Shown: piece after piece, positions 21,061-31,286 of the stretch
How the letters are laid out: every line of letters begins with the position of its first letter
Numbering within the stretch: position 1 is the stretch's first letter
Assembly (NCBI RefSeq): GCF_024127895.1
Contig: NZ_JAMYBK010000004.1
Coordinates: 62,001-126,000 of the forward strand
Direction: 5' to 3'
Length of the DNA: 64,000 nt
Source of the DNA: Pseudomonas guariconensis
GTDB lineage: Bacteria > Pseudomonadota > Gammaproteobacteria > Pseudomonadales > Pseudomonadaceae
Translations under genes and position numbers: made by a program
Notes under the pieces: model-generated
The model's input: the letters and a program-made list of their open reading frames with translations, nothing else
Told to the model about the DNA's origin: nothing
Database searches by the model: none

Positions 21061-21104
21061 AGCACGCCACCGGGTTTTTCCCGGTACTGTCCGACATGCA
21101 GGCT

Positions 21105-21137
21105 TGCAAAAACCTGATTTTTGAGTCAGGTTTTGCA
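21105..21137. terminator. Hairpin between tetR and moaA
   Basis: TGCAAAAACCTGA and TCAGGTTTTGCA form a long stem with a one-base bulge around a TTTTTGAG loop. A smaller hairpin (CCGGG/CCCGG) lies at 21070-21084. Neither has a classic T-tract beyond the stem, so the terminator call is tentative. Confidence 0.5.
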
Positions 21138-21166
21138 GGCCCGATTCTTCCATGCCGGAGTCATCC

Positions 21167-22135
21167 ATGATCGTCGATCGTCAAGGCAGGCGCTTTCGCA
21201 ACCTGCGTGTCAGCCTGACGGCTGCTTGCAACTATGCCTGCAGCTATTGCGTGCCCGACGGCAAGCGCCTGGTGGCGGCGCAGGATGAGCTGCCGGCCGA
21301 TGCCCTGGCCCGCGGCGTGGCGTACCTGATCGAAGCGGCGGGCATCGAGCGGCTGCGCATCACCGGTGGCGAGCCACTGGTCAGCCCCCGCCTCGAGGCG
21401 TTTCTGCAGACCGTGGCAGGGCTGGGCCTGGTGGATATCGGCCTGACCACCAATGGCCAGTTGCTGTCGCGCAAGCTGCCGCTGCTGCGCGCCGCTGGCA
21501 TCCGCCGTCTCAACGTTTCCCTCGATACCCTCGATGCCCAGGCCTTTCGCCGCATCGCCCGTGGCGGCGACTTGGCCTGCGTGCTGGCCGGCATGGAGCA
21601 GGCCAGTGCCGCCGGTATGCGCATCAAGGTGAACATGGTGCCGATGCGTGGGCAGAACCTCGACCAGGTCTTGCCGATGCTCGACTACTGCCTGGCGCGG
21701 GGCTACGAGCTACGCTTCATCGAGCTCATGCGCATGGGCCACCTGGCGCGTGATACCAATGCCTTCCTGCAGCAGTTCGTGGGCCTGCAGCACTTGCTGG
21801 AGATGATCGGCCAGGCCCACGACTACCAGCCGGCCAGCGCGGCACCGGACGCGACGGCGCTGCGCTACCGGATTCCCGGCAAGGGCCATTTTGGTGTGAT
21901 CGCCAACGAAAGCATGCCGTTCTGCCGGAGCTGTTCGCGCCTGCGCTTGTCGTCCACCGGCTGGCTGCATGGCTGCCTGTCGTCGGGCAACCGTCATTTC
22001 ATCGGTGATTTGCTCGACAAACCTCGCCACCAGGCGCTTCCCGCCTTGCAGCGGCTGCTGGTCAAAGCCCTGGCGGACAAGCAGGACCTGGCGTTTTCCG
22101 GGGGCGCGACGATCATGAAGGTGATCGGCGGCTGA
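21167..22135 (+). CDS. moaA: GTP 3',8-cyclase MoaA (radical SAM)
   Basis: Starts molybdenum cofactor synthesis by converting GTP to 3',8-cyclo-GTP. The 322-residue protein has the radical-SAM cluster CNYACSYC (Cys21, 25, 28), the SAM-binding TGGEP, the C-terminal second-cluster cysteines (CRSC...GC) and the essential terminal GG. GGAG lies 6 nt before the chosen ATG; an ATG five codons upstream lacks a site. No other moa gene is adjacent, so it may be one of two MoaA paralogues. Confidence 0.88.
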   Translation: MIVDRQGRRFRNLRVSLTAACNYACSYCVPDGKRLVAAQDELPADALARGVAYLIEAAGIERLRITGGEPLVSPRLEAFLQTVAGLGLVDIGLTTNGQLLSRKLPLLRAAGIRRLNVSLDTLDAQAFRRIARGGDLACVLAGMEQASAAGMRIKVNMVPMRGQNLDQVLPMLDYCLARGYELRFIELMRMGHLARDTNAFLQQFVGLQHLLEMIGQAHDYQPASAAPDATALRYRIPGKGHFGVIANESMPFCRSCSRLRLSSTGWLHGCLSSGNRHFIGDLLDKPRHQALPALQRLLVKALADKQDLAFSGGATIMKVIGG

Positions 22136-22200
22136 CTCTGGCGCAAAAGCTGCATCTGGCGGCTGTTCGCCGGTTTTTCGTCACCGGTTCTGGAGGAAAG

Positions 22201-22806
22201 ATGCGTAGCCTGGTCTTGCTGCTGGCGCTGATGGCGCTGGGCGGCTGCATGAATGTCAGCGATATGGGCGAAGGTGTTCGCTACCACATGAGCGATGCCG
22301 GATTGCTGGATCACAGCGATACGCGCCGCAGCCTGTCGGTGCGCCTGCAACCCGATTCGTTCATCTTCATCGGCCAGGGGGCCTTCGTGCCGCCGGGCAA
22401 GGGGCCTGCGCCCCGGCCGAACGTGGTGGCCGAGCAAGCATTCAAGAGTTTCGTCGAGTATTTCCCCTTGGTACGTCGTGCCCAGGGGCCACTGGGGCTG
22501 GAGGAGGCGATTGCCGAGGCCCGCTCGGTGGGGGCTCACTATGTGTTGTACACGCGTTTCGCACGGACCGACGACCGGATCGGCAATGGCGATGAATGGT
22601 ACGACGAGCAGGCGGTCGATCGCCTGGGTGTGGACACCGGCGTGGTACAGATGATGCTGATCGAAACCAGTACCCGCTACTTGATCGACACGGCACGCAT
22701 CAAGAGCCGTGGCGGTTTGTTGACGTTCCACGACAAGGCGCCGGAAGATTTGCTTGGGCCGCCCATGCGCGATTACGCTCGTAGCTTGTTGGGCATGAGT
22801 CGTTGA
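22201..22806 (+). CDS. DUF4823 lipoprotein
   Basis: A 201-residue predicted lipoprotein. A short hydrophobic signal ends in a lipobox with Cys16 (MALGGC). The mature part has the pattern [15 protein letters not shown] followed by a Tyr/Asp-rich strand and an [17 protein letters not shown] segment, which recall DUF4823. Function unknown. Only 10 bp separate it from the following gene, so they are probably co-transcribed. Confidence 0.75.
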   Translation: MRSLVLLLALMALGGCMNVSDMGEGVRYHMSDAGLLDHSDTRRSLSVRLQPDSFIFIGQGAFVPPGKGPAPRPNVVAEQAFKSFVEYFPLVRRAQGPLGLEEAIAEARSVGAHYVLYTRFARTDDRIGNGDEWYDEQAVDRLGVDTGVVQMMLIETSTRYLIDTARIKSRGGLLTFHDKAPEDLLGPPMRDYARSLLGMSR

Positions 22807-22816
22807 GGAGAGGGTG

Positions 22817-23374
22817 ATGACAGCTACCGGCAAGGCCAATGATCTTCTGGCGCAGATCCCCAAGGAGAAGGGCCTGCCGCCGGTGCACCTGTGGAACCCG
22901 GATTTTTGCGGCGACATCGACATGCGCATCGCCCGCGATGGCACCTGGTACTACCTGGGGACGCCGATCGGGCGCAAGCCGATGGTGCGCTTGTTCTCCA
23001 CCATCATCCGCCGCGACGGCGACGACTATTTCCTGGTCACGCCGGTGGAGAAGGTGGGGATCCGCGTCGATGACGCGCCCTTCGTCGCGGTGTTGCTGGA
23101 GGTGGAGGGCAGTGGCGAGCAACAGGTGCTGCGCTTGACCAGCAATGTCGACGACCAGGCCGAGGCGGGTCCCGACCATCCGCTGCGGGTCGAGATCGAC
23201 CCCGGCACCCAGGAGCCTTCGCCCTACATTCTCATGCGCAGCAACCTCGAGGCGCTGATCCATCGCAATGTGTTCTACCAACTGGTCGAGCTGGCGGTGC
23301 CGCGCGAGATCGCGGGGGAGGAGTGGCTCGGGGTCTGGAGCCATGGCGAGTTCTATCCGATCGGGCGGCCCTAG
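22817..23374 (+). CDS. DUF1285 domain protein
   Basis: A 185-residue cytoplasmic protein of unknown function. It has the DUF1285 pattern: [18 protein letters not shown], then [19 protein letters not shown], then a C-terminal [22 protein letters not shown] precedes two possible starts (GTG at 22814, ATG at 22817); the ATG is taken. Confidence 0.8.
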   Translation: MTATGKANDLLAQIPKEKGLPPVHLWNPDFCGDIDMRIARDGTWYYLGTPIGRKPMVRLFSTIIRRDGDDYFLVTPVEKVGIRVDDAPFVAVLLEVEGSGEQQVLRLTSNVDDQAEAGPDHPLRVEIDPGTQEPSPYILMRSNLEALIHRNVFYQLVELAVPREIAGEEWLGVWSHGEFYPIGRP

Positions 23375-23384
23375 GTTTTTTGGG

Positions 23385-23662
23385 GCCGCTTCGCGCCCCA
23401 TCGCCGGCAAGCCGGCTCCCACACAGGCTGTGTGAAAATCCTCCGAGCAATCGGGCTGTTCAAAAAACAACCTAAAAATCGCGCTTCTACGCGTATTCTG
23501 GGTGAGTTGAGCAGCCAAGCTTTTCCAGATTTCGCGTAGAAGCGCGATCCTGAAAAAGCATTGGAGGTTTTCACACAGCCTGCACAGGTATGGCGCAATC
23601 CTGAAGTTCGGCGCTAACCCTGTGGGAGCCGGCTTGCCGGCGATGGGCTGCAACGCAGCCCC
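23385..23662. repeat. REP pair (BIME) split by a MITE-like insert
   Basis: Two REP cores in opposite orientation (CGCCGGCAAGCCGGCTCCCAC near 23401 and its reverse complement near 23623) flank the 157-bp palindromic element described separately. This 408-bp intergenic stretch holds no gene I can support. The remaining 120 bp before the cupin gene carry its leader. Confidence 0.85.
23425..23581. mobile_element. Palindromic 157-bp MITE-like element
   Basis: Terminal inverted repeats AGGCTGTGTGAAAATCCTCC and GGAGGTTTTCACACAGCCT match except for one extra base. An inner 16-bp perfect inverted repeat (ATCGCGCTTCTACGCG at 23478-23493, complement at 23533-23548) adds a second symmetry. It has no coding capacity. 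The structure suggests a non-autonomous element moved by a transposase acting on TGTGTGAAAA-type ends. No such transposase is in this window. Confidence 0.6.
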
Positions 23663-23782
23663 AGTGTCGCTTAACTGACCGGCATTGCGCGAAGCGGCCC
23701 CCTGCTTTTCCTTCAGATTGGCTGTTTTTCTCCCACGGCGTAGGGCCTAACCTGCTGGCAGCCACCCATCAGGAGATGCCCC

Positions 23783-24196
23783 ATGAGACCCATCCCTCTA
23801 TCCCTGGCCTTGCTCACTGCCGCAGGTCTACTCGCCGCCCAGGCATCCGCCTGGGCCCACGGCGAGGAGCGCGGCCAGGTCAAGGTCCTGCAGCAGCAGC
23901 GCCCCAGCAATGCCCCCGGCCAGCAAGCGGTGATGCTCACCGTCAGCTATGCACCCGGGCAGGCATCGCCCGCCCATCGGCATCCGGGCGCCGTGATGGC
24001 CTACGTGCTGGAAGGGGCGGTGGTGTCGAAGCTCGGCGATGGCCAGGAGAAGACCTACAAGGCCGGCGAATACTGGTACGAGGCGCCAGGCACCGTGCAC
24101 AGCGTGTCGCGCAATGCCAGCGAGGCCGAGCCGGCCAGTTTGCTGGTCTGGAGCCTGATGGACGAGGGCAGGGCGGTCACCGAACCGCTGGAATGA
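23783..24196 (+). CDS. Exported cupin-domain protein
   Basis: A 137-residue protein with a cleavable signal peptide (about residues 1-25, AQASAWA). One small beta-barrel cupin follows: metal-binding histidines in SPAHRHPGAVMAYVLEG and the second motif GEYWYEAPGTVHSVSRN. Probably a periplasmic metal-binding or sensory cupin; the substrate is unknown. GGAG precedes the ATG. Confidence 0.85.
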   Translation: MRPIPLSLALLTAAGLLAAQASAWAHGEERGQVKVLQQQRPSNAPGQQAVMLTVSYAPGQASPAHRHPGAVMAYVLEGAVVSKLGDGQEKTYKAGEYWYEAPGTVHSVSRNASEAEPASLLVWSLMDEGRAVTEPLE

Positions 24197-24230
24197 AAAA
24201 ACCTCCAGTGCTTGCGCATCTGGAGGTTTT
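24196..24230. terminator. Bidirectional terminator between cupin gene and tRNA-Asn
   Basis: A6CCTCCAG pairs with CTGGAGGTTTT around a 14-nt loop, with A and T tracts on both sides. It can stop the cupin transcript on plus and the tRNA-Asn transcript on minus. Confidence 0.88.
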
Positions 24231-24237
24231 CAATGTC

Positions 24238-24313
24238 TGGCTCCGCGACCTGGACTCGAACCAGGGACCCAATGATTAACAGTCATTTGCTCTACCGACT
24301 GAGCTATCGCGGA
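24238..24313 (-). tRNA. tRNA-Asn(GTT)
   Basis: 76 nt on the minus strand, TCCGCGAT...TCGCGGAGCCA with encoded CCA, TTCGAGTCC T-arm and anticodon GTT in ACTGTTAATC. All arms close. Confidence 0.97.
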
Positions 24314-24374
24314 ATCTGGGCGTATCTTACTGATTGCCAAGGAGAAGTCAAGCTCCTCCTTGGCAATCGGCGCG

Positions 24375-25571
24375 TTACAGCACCTCGACGATGGCCTTGG
24401 TGACCACGTGGATGTTGCCCTGGTTCAGCGCGGCGACGCAGATGCGGCCGGTGTCCAGGGCATAGATGCCGAACTCGTCCTTCAGGCGGGCGACCTGCGC
24501 GGCGCTCAGGCCCGAGTAGGAGAACATGCCGCGCTGGCGGCCGACGAAGCTGAAGTCACGCGAGGCGCCGTATTCGGCCAGCAGCTCGACCATCTGCTTG
24601 CGCATGCCGTGGATGCGGCCACGCATCTCGCCCAGCTCGGCTTCCCACATCTGGCGCAGCTCGGCGTTGTTGAGCACGGCGCAGACGATGCTGGCGCCGT
24701 GGGTCGGCGGGTTGGAGTAGGTGGTGCGGATGACGCGCTTGACCTGCGACAGCACGCGGGTGCTCTCGTCGCGGGAGCCGGTGACGATCGACAGGGCGCC
24801 GACACGCTCGCCATACAGCGAGAACGACTTGGAGAACGAGCTGGAGACGAAGAAATCCAGGCCCGACTCGGCGAACAGGCGCACGGCGAAGGCGTCTTCG
24901 GCGATGCCATCGCCAAAGCCCTGGTAGGCCATGTCGAGGAACGGCACATGGCCCTTGGCCTTGACCACGTCCAGGACGTTCTTCCAGTCGTCCAGACCCA
25001 GGTCGACGCCGGTCGGGTTATGGCAGCAGGCGTGCAGAACGATGATCGAGCCGGCGGGCAGGGCGTTCAGGTCTTCGAGCATGCCGGCGCGGTTCACGTC
25101 GTTGCTCGGTGCGTCGTAGTAACGGTAGTTCTGCACCGGGAAGCCGGCACTCTCGAACAGGGCACGGTGGTTCTCCCAGCTCGGGTCGCTGATCGCCACC
25201 ACGGCGTTGGGCGACAGGCGCTTGAGGAAGTCGGCGCCGATCTTCAGGGCGCCGGTGCCACCGACCGCCTGCACGGTCACCACGCGGCCTTCGGCCAGCA
25301 GCGGCGACTCGGCGCCGAACAGCAGCTTCTGCACGGCCTGGTCGTAGGTGGCGATGCCGTCGATCGGCAGGTAGCCGCGGGAGGCGTGCTGGGCGGCACG
25401 CTGGGTCTCGGCCTCGATGACCGCGCGCAGCAGCGGGATACGGCCTTCCTCATTGCAGTACACGCCCACGCCCAGGTTGACCTTGTCGGTACGGGTATCG
25501 GCGTTGAATGCTTCGTTGAGGCCCAGGATGGGGTCGCGGGGTGCCAGCTCGACAGCGGAAAACAGGCTCAT
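24375..25571 (-). CDS. tyrB: Aromatic amino acid aminotransferase TyrB
   Basis: PLP aminotransferase of the aspartate/aromatic family (398 residues) interconverting Tyr, Phe or Asp with their 2-oxo acids. It begins MSLFSAVELAPRDPILGL; PLP contacts are in HNPTG, LDMAYQGFGDG and the Lys-bearing SSSFSKSFSLYGERVG. The terminal RICVAALN has the substrate-carboxylate Arg. The ATG with AAGGTAAC upstream was preferred over an ORF extension of 24 codons. Divergent from uvrB, as in P. aeruginosa. Confidence 0.94.
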   Translation of the reverse strand: MSLFSAVELAPRDPILGLNEAFNADTRTDKVNLGVGVYCNEEGRIPLLRAVIEAETQRAAQHASRGYLPIDGIATYDQAVQKLLFGAESPLLAEGRVVTVQAVGGTGALKIGADFLKRLSPNAVVAISDPSWENHRALFESAGFPVQNYRYYDAPSNDVNRAGMLEDLNALPAGSIIVLHACCHNPTGVDLGLDDWKNVLDVVKAKGHVPFLDMAYQGFGDGIAEDAFAVRLFAESGLDFFVSSSFSKSFSLYGERVGALSIVTGSRDESTRVLSQVKRVIRTTYSNPPTHGASIVCAVLNNAELRQMWEAELGEMRGRIHGMRKQMVELLAEYGASRDFSFVGRQRGMFSYSGLSAAQVARLKDEFGIYALDTGRICVAALNQGNIHVVTKAIVEVL

Positions 25572-25817
25572 TGTTACCTTGGCTCTGAATGGAGTGTGAT
25601 AGGACGCGCACGCTCCGGCCGAGTGCACTGAAGCGGTGCGCAAACGGGGAGTCAGTATAGTGATACCGGCCGGTCACGGCGACAGCCTGGCGCGGCTTTT
25701 CCGGGGTTTTGCGCGAATATTTTTCAACCATTGGTCGTATTGCCAGGTCCATTGGAGAAAATGCCCGTCCGCTTGCCTTGAAAGGGGCGCCTGGCACGCT
25801 CATTTGGGTATAGACTA

Positions 25818-25833
25818 CTGGCTAAATTTACAG
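25818..25833 (+). promoter_or_regulatory. Candidate LexA (SOS) box upstream of uvrB
   Basis: CTGG-N8-ACAG with an AT-rich centre (CTAAATTT) matches the LexA consensus CTGT-N8-ACAG at seven of eight defined bases. It overlaps a TATAGACT -10-like stretch 26 bp before the uvrB ATG. uvrB is LexA-controlled in E. coli. Confidence 0.55.
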
Positions 25834-25859
25834 TTGCCGCGACACCATCGAGGTCCGTC

Positions 25860-27875
<2,016 letters not shown>

Positions 27876-27977
27876 CCGGGGAGGGCGGTTGCGGCCTCGA
27901 GGTGTTTTGACGCGGCCCCAATGCGCTCAGCTCTTCCCCTGCCGGATGTTCACTGCTGGAGCCCGATACCCGCTCCC

Positions 27978-27995
27978 TGCTAACATCCGGCCTTT
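27978..27995 (+). promoter_or_regulatory. Extended -10 promoter of gltX
   Basis: TGCTAACATCCGGCCTTT contains an extended -10 (TG-N-TAACAT), 27 nt before the gltX ATG. The identical 18-mer occurs in front of trpF at 48348. No clear -35 is present. Confidence 0.5.
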
Positions 27996-28021
27996 GTTTC
28001 ATCTTTCGTCCGAGACTGTCC

Positions 28022-29503
28022 ATGACCACCGTTCGCACGCGTATCGCGCCATCGCCCACCGGCGATCCCCATGTCGGCACCGCCTACATCGCCCTGTTCA
28101 ACTACTGCTTCGCCAAGCAGCACGGCGGTGAGTTCATCCTGCGTATCGAAGATACCGACCAACTGCGCTCGACCCGCGAGTCGGAGCAGCAGATCTTCGA
28201 CGCCCTGCGCTGGCTCGGCATCGAGTGGAACGAAGGCCCGGACGTCGGCGGCCCCCATGGTCCGTACCGGCAGAGCGAGCGGGGTGAAATCTACGCCAAG
28301 TACGCCAAGCAACTGGTGGATGCCGGCCACGCCTTCTATTGCTTCTGCACCGCCGAGGAGTTGGAGCAGATGCGTGCCGAGCAGATGGCCCGCGGTGAAA
28401 CCCCGCGCTACGACGGCCGCGCCCTGAAGCTGAGCGCCGAAGAAGTGCAGCGCCGCCTGGATGCCGGCGAGCCCCACGTGATCCGCATGAAGGTGCCCAG
28501 CGAGGGCGTCTGCGTGGTGCCGGACATGCTCCGTGGTGACGTCGAGATTCCATGGGACCGCATGGACATGCAGGTGCTGATGAAGAACGACGGCCTGCCG
28601 ACCTACTTCCTGGCCAACGTGGTCGACGACCACCTGATGGGCATCACCCACGTCCTGCGGGGCGAGGAGTGGCTGCCGTCGGCGCCCAAGCTGATCAAGC
28701 TATACGAATACTTCGGTTGGGAGCAGCCGAAGCTGTGCTACATGCCGCTGCTGCGCAATCCTGACAAGAGCAAGCTGTCCAAGCGCAAGAACCCGACCTC
28801 GGTGACCTTCTACGAGCGCATGGGCTTCCTCCCCGAGGCCATGCTCAACTACCTGGGCCGCATGGGCTGGTCCATGCCGGACGAGCGCGAGAAGTTCTCC
28901 CTGGCCGAGATGGTCGAGCATTTCGACCTGTCGCGCGTCTCGCTGGGCGGCCCGATCTTCGACATCGAGAAGCTGTCCTGGCTCAACGGCCAGTGGCTGC
29001 GTGACCTGCCGCTGGAGGAGTTCGCTACGCGGGTGCAGAAATGGGCCTTCAACAGCGACTACCTGATGAAGATCGCCCCGCACGTGCAGAGCCGGGTCGA
29101 GACCTTCAGCCAGATCGCGCCGCTGGGCGGGTTCTTCTTCGAGGGCGCGTTGAAGCTCGACGCCAAGCTGTTCGAACACAAGAAGCTGTCGCCCGACCAG
29201 GTGCGCCAGGTCATGCAACTGATCCTGTGGAAGCTGGAAAGCCTGCGCCAGTGGGAGAAGGAGCGCATCACCGGCTGTATCCAGGCCGTGGTCGAGGCCC
29301 TGGAGCTGAAGCTGCGCGATGCCATGCCGCTGATGTTCGCCGCCATCACTGGCCAGGCCAGTTCGGTCTCGGTGCTCGACGCCATGGAAATCCTCGGCCC
29401 GGACCTGACCCGCTATCGCCTGCGCCAGGCCCTGGACCTGCTCGGTGGCGTGTCGAAGAAGGAAAACAAGGAGTGGGAGAAGCTGCTGGCGAACATCGCC
29501 TGA
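28022..29503 (+). CDS. gltX: Glutamyl-tRNA synthetase
   Basis: Class I aminoacyl-tRNA synthetase charging tRNA-Glu (493 residues). The HIGH motif is [14 protein letters not shown] (residues 9-22) and the KMSKS equivalent is [12 protein letters not shown] near residue 248. Length fits the discriminating type. It lies just upstream of three tRNA-Glu genes but has its own promoter and is separated from them by a REP-bearing gap. Confidence 0.97.
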   Translation: MTTVRTRIAPSPTGDPHVGTAYIALFNYCFAKQHGGEFILRIEDTDQLRSTRESEQQIFDALRWLGIEWNEGPDVGGPHGPYRQSERGEIYAKYAKQLVDAGHAFYCFCTAEELEQMRAEQMARGETPRYDGRALKLSAEEVQRRLDAGEPHVIRMKVPSEGVCVVPDMLRGDVEIPWDRMDMQVLMKNDGLPTYFLANVVDDHLMGITHVLRGEEWLPSAPKLIKLYEYFGWEQPKLCYMPLLRNPDKSKLSKRKNPTSVTFYERMGFLPEAMLNYLGRMGWSMPDEREKFSLAEMVEHFDLSRVSLGGPIFDIEKLSWLNGQWLRDLPLEEFATRVQKWAFNSDYLMKIAPHVQSRVETFSQIAPLGGFFFEGALKLDAKLFEHKKLSPDQVRQVMQLILWKLESLRQWEKERITGCIQAVVEALELKLRDAMPLMFAAITGQASSVSVLDAMEILGPDLTRYRLRQALDLLGGVSKKENKEWEKLLANIA

Positions 29504-29520
29504 TCGCTTCGAGCATGGCC

Positions 29521-29600
29521 TGTAGGGCTGCTTCGCAGCCCATCGCCCCACCCATACGGCGCCGCTGCCAGGGCGGCGCCAGCCTTGTGGGAGTGGGCCT
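29521..29600. repeat. REP-like hairpins after gltX
   Basis: GGGCTGCTTCGCAGCCC (29525-29541) is a perfect 7-bp stem. It is followed by a GGCGCCGCTGCCAGGGCGGCGCC palindrome-like segment and a degenerate GTGGGAGTGGGCCTGTCCGCG core. The next 110 bp to the tRNA promoter show nothing else I can name. Confidence 0.6.
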
Positions 29601-29711
29601 GTCCGCGAAGGCGCGGGTGAATACCCCGCCGCATTTCGGGTGGTTTTTCTCGGCAGGGCGGTAAGTGATTGTTATCTCGAAAAAAACTTTTGGTTTTTTT
29701 CAAAAATTTGT

Positions 29712-29740
29712 TTGACAGCCCTGCAATCCGATCTTAATAT
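29712..29740 (+). promoter_or_regulatory. Promoter of the Ala/Glu tRNA array
   Basis: Perfect TTGACA, 17-nt spacer, TAATAT. A GC-rich discriminator (GCGCCCCG) follows, as expected for stringently controlled stable-RNA promoters. An A/T-rich stretch upstream could act as an UP element. Confidence 0.9.
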
Positions 29741-29815
29741 GCGCCCCGTCCACAGCGATGAGCGACTACGAAACGCCAGGCAACCAGCCAGCGATTCCGT
29801 TCAGCGCGACATTGT

Positions 29816-29891
29816 GGGGCTATAGCTCAGCTGGGAGAGCGCCTGCATGGCATGCAGGAGGTCAGCGGTTCGATCCCGCTTAGCTCCACCA
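29816..29891 (+). tRNA. tRNA-Ala(GGC), copy 1
   Basis: 76 nt, GGGGCTAT...TAGCTCCACCA, anticodon GGC in the loop of GCCTGCATGGCATGCAGG. CCA is encoded. Identical to the two later copies. Confidence 0.97.
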
Positions 29892-29970
29892 AATTCCGCT
29901 TCACGATCACATTCGTTGATCGGGAGGCAAGATCGGATTCCAGCAATCCGGTCTTGAAGGTAGAAGGTTC

Positions 29971-30046
29971 GTCCCCTTCGTCTAGTGGCCTAGGACACCG
30001 CCCTTTCACGGCGGTAACAGGGGTTCGAGTCCCCTAGGGGACGCCA
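29971..30046 (+). tRNA. tRNA-Glu(TTC), copy 1
   Basis: 76 nt, GTCCCCTTCG...TAGGGGACGCCA, anticodon TTC in CCCTTTCACGG, encoded CCA. Confidence 0.97.
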
Positions 30047-30099
30047 GTTTTACACAAGCGACGTTTCAGGATGTCGCTGGGCCGAGAGGCTAGAAATCC

Positions 30100-30175
30100 G
30101 GGGCTATAGCTCAGCTGGGAGAGCGCCTGCATGGCATGCAGGAGGTCAGCGGTTCGATCCCGCTTAGCTCCACCA
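30100..30175 (+). tRNA. tRNA-Ala(GGC), copy 2
   Basis: Sequence-identical to copy 1, 284 bp further on. Confidence 0.97.
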
Positions 30176-30217
30176 ATTTTGCCGGGTTCGCGCAAGCGGA
30201 TCGGTACGAAGGTTGTT

Positions 30218-30293
30218 GTCCCCTTCGTCTAGTGGCCTAGGACACCGCCCTTTCACGGCGGTAACAGGGGTTCGAGTCCCCTAGGGGACGCCA
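30218..30293 (+). tRNA. tRNA-Glu(TTC), copy 2
   Basis: Sequence-identical to copy 1. It is followed by a terminator-like hairpin inside the array. Confidence 0.97.
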
Positions 30294-30319
30294 CTTTTAC
30301 CCGCGTCTTGCGGGAGTTG

Positions 30320-30356
30320 AAAGGCTCATTCGCATATTGGATGGGCCTTTTGTTTT
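30320..30356 (+). terminator. Internal terminator-like hairpin between tRNA pairs 2 and 3
   Basis: AAAGGCTCAT and ATGGGCCTTT form a stem with one G-T pair around TCGCATATTGG, followed by TTGTTTT. It is a near copy of the terminal terminator at 30584. Confidence 0.75.
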
Positions 30357-30362
30357 CACCTC

Positions 30363-30438
30363 GGGGCTATAGCTCAGCTGGGAGAGCGCCTGCATGGCAT
30401 GCAGGAGGTCAGCGGTTCGATCCCGCTTAGCTCCACCA
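30363..30438 (+). tRNA. tRNA-Ala(GGC), copy 3
   Basis: Sequence-identical to copies 1 and 2. It begins just after the internal hairpin. Confidence 0.97.
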
Positions 30439-30481
30439 ATTCCGCCAGGGTCCGTGAATGTGGATCTGCACGAAGGTCAAC

Positions 30482-30557
30482 GTCCCCTTCGTCTAGTGGC
30501 CTAGGACACCGCCCTTTCACGGCGGTAACAGGGGTTCGAGTCCCCTAGGGGACGCCA
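30482..30557 (+). tRNA. tRNA-Glu(TTC), copy 3
   Basis: Sequence-identical to copies 1 and 2; last gene of the array. Confidence 0.97.
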
Positions 30558-30583
30558 TTTTTACCCGCGTTTTGCGGGAGTTG

Positions 30584-30622
30584 AAAGGCCCATTCGCATA
30601 TTGAATGGGCCTTTTGTTTTTT
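30584..30622 (+). terminator. Terminator of the Ala/Glu tRNA array
   Basis: AAAGGCCCATTC pairs with GAATGGGCCTTT around GCATATT, followed by TTGTTTTTT. The stem is longer and cleaner than the internal copy. Confidence 0.9.
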
Positions 30623-30678
30623 CCACGCCCTTATTTTCTGCTCGATCGATGGTCGCGGATTTCGCTTGCCAGAGAATA

Positions 30679-30714
30679 TTACGCTGATAATATTTCGATC
30701 ATAATATTTTCGAG
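30679..30714 (+). promoter_or_regulatory. Probable operator/promoter of the tetR gene
   Basis: A cluster of AATATT motifs lies immediately before the regulator, including the direct repeat ATAATATTTCGA and ATAATATTTTCGA (16 bp apart). The AT-rich block is strongly unlike its surroundings. Autoregulation is inferred. Confidence 0.5.
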
Positions 30715-30721
30715 GTGAGCG

Positions 30722-31261
30722 ATGAACGACAGGAAGAGCAAGACCCGTGAGCGCATTCTCGAGGCCGCCTGCAACGCCTTGATCCAGCATGGCCCGGCCG
30801 AACCGAGCGTCAGCCAGGTGATGGGCGCCGCTGGGCTGACGGTGGGCGGTTTCTACGCGCACTTCGACAGCAAGGACGAACTGATGCTGGAGGCGTTCCG
30901 TCATCTGCTCGGCGAGCGTCGGGCCTTGCTCGCCCAGGTCGACCCCAGCCTTGATGGCGCGGGGCGACGGGCCCTGGCGGCGGCCTTCTACCTGTCGCGC
31001 AAGCACCGTGATGCCCAGGAACATGCCTGCCCGCTGCCCAATGCCCTGGGCGAGATGCAGCGCCTGCCGGAGGCGTTTCGCGAGGTGCTGGCCGAACACA
31101 TCGAGTTGATGACCGCGCAGATGGTCGATCGTCCCGAAGATATCGACAAGGCCTTCGCCGACCTTGCCCTGATGATCGGCGGCCTGACCCTGGCCCGTGC
31201 CTTGGGCGATGGCGAGCTGTCCGATCGGATCCTGCGTGCCGCCAAGTCGGCGGTGCTCTGA
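30722..31261 (+). CDS. TetR-family regulator
   Basis: A 179-residue regulator. The N-terminal helix-turn-helix (about residues 8-53) includes RILEAACNALIQHG and GLTVGGFYAHFDSKDEL, the GGFYxHF recognition helix of the AcrR/NemR-like group. The effector domain carries a lone Cys in EHACPLPNALG, a position often seen in electrophile-sensing TetR proteins. 25 bp separate it from the downstream hydrolase, so it probably controls an operon with it. Confidence 0.86.
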   Translation: MNDRKSKTRERILEAACNALIQHGPAEPSVSQVMGAAGLTVGGFYAHFDSKDELMLEAFRHLLGERRALLAQVDPSLDGAGRRALAAAFYLSRKHRDAQEHACPLPNALGEMQRLPEAFREVLAEHIELMTAQMVDRPEDIDKAFADLALMIGGLTLARALGDGELSDRILRAAKSAVL

Positions 31262-31286
31262 ACAACCTGACCCCTGGAGCAAGGTG

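Noticed and set aside
24360-25631. A 423-codon plus-strand frame opposite tyrB
   Set aside because: Antisense shadow of a complete aminotransferase gene.
29712-30622. Possible integrated element at the tRNA array
   Set aside because: No integrase, no partial tRNA copy as attachment site, and core genes on both sides. The repeats are whole functional tRNA genes.
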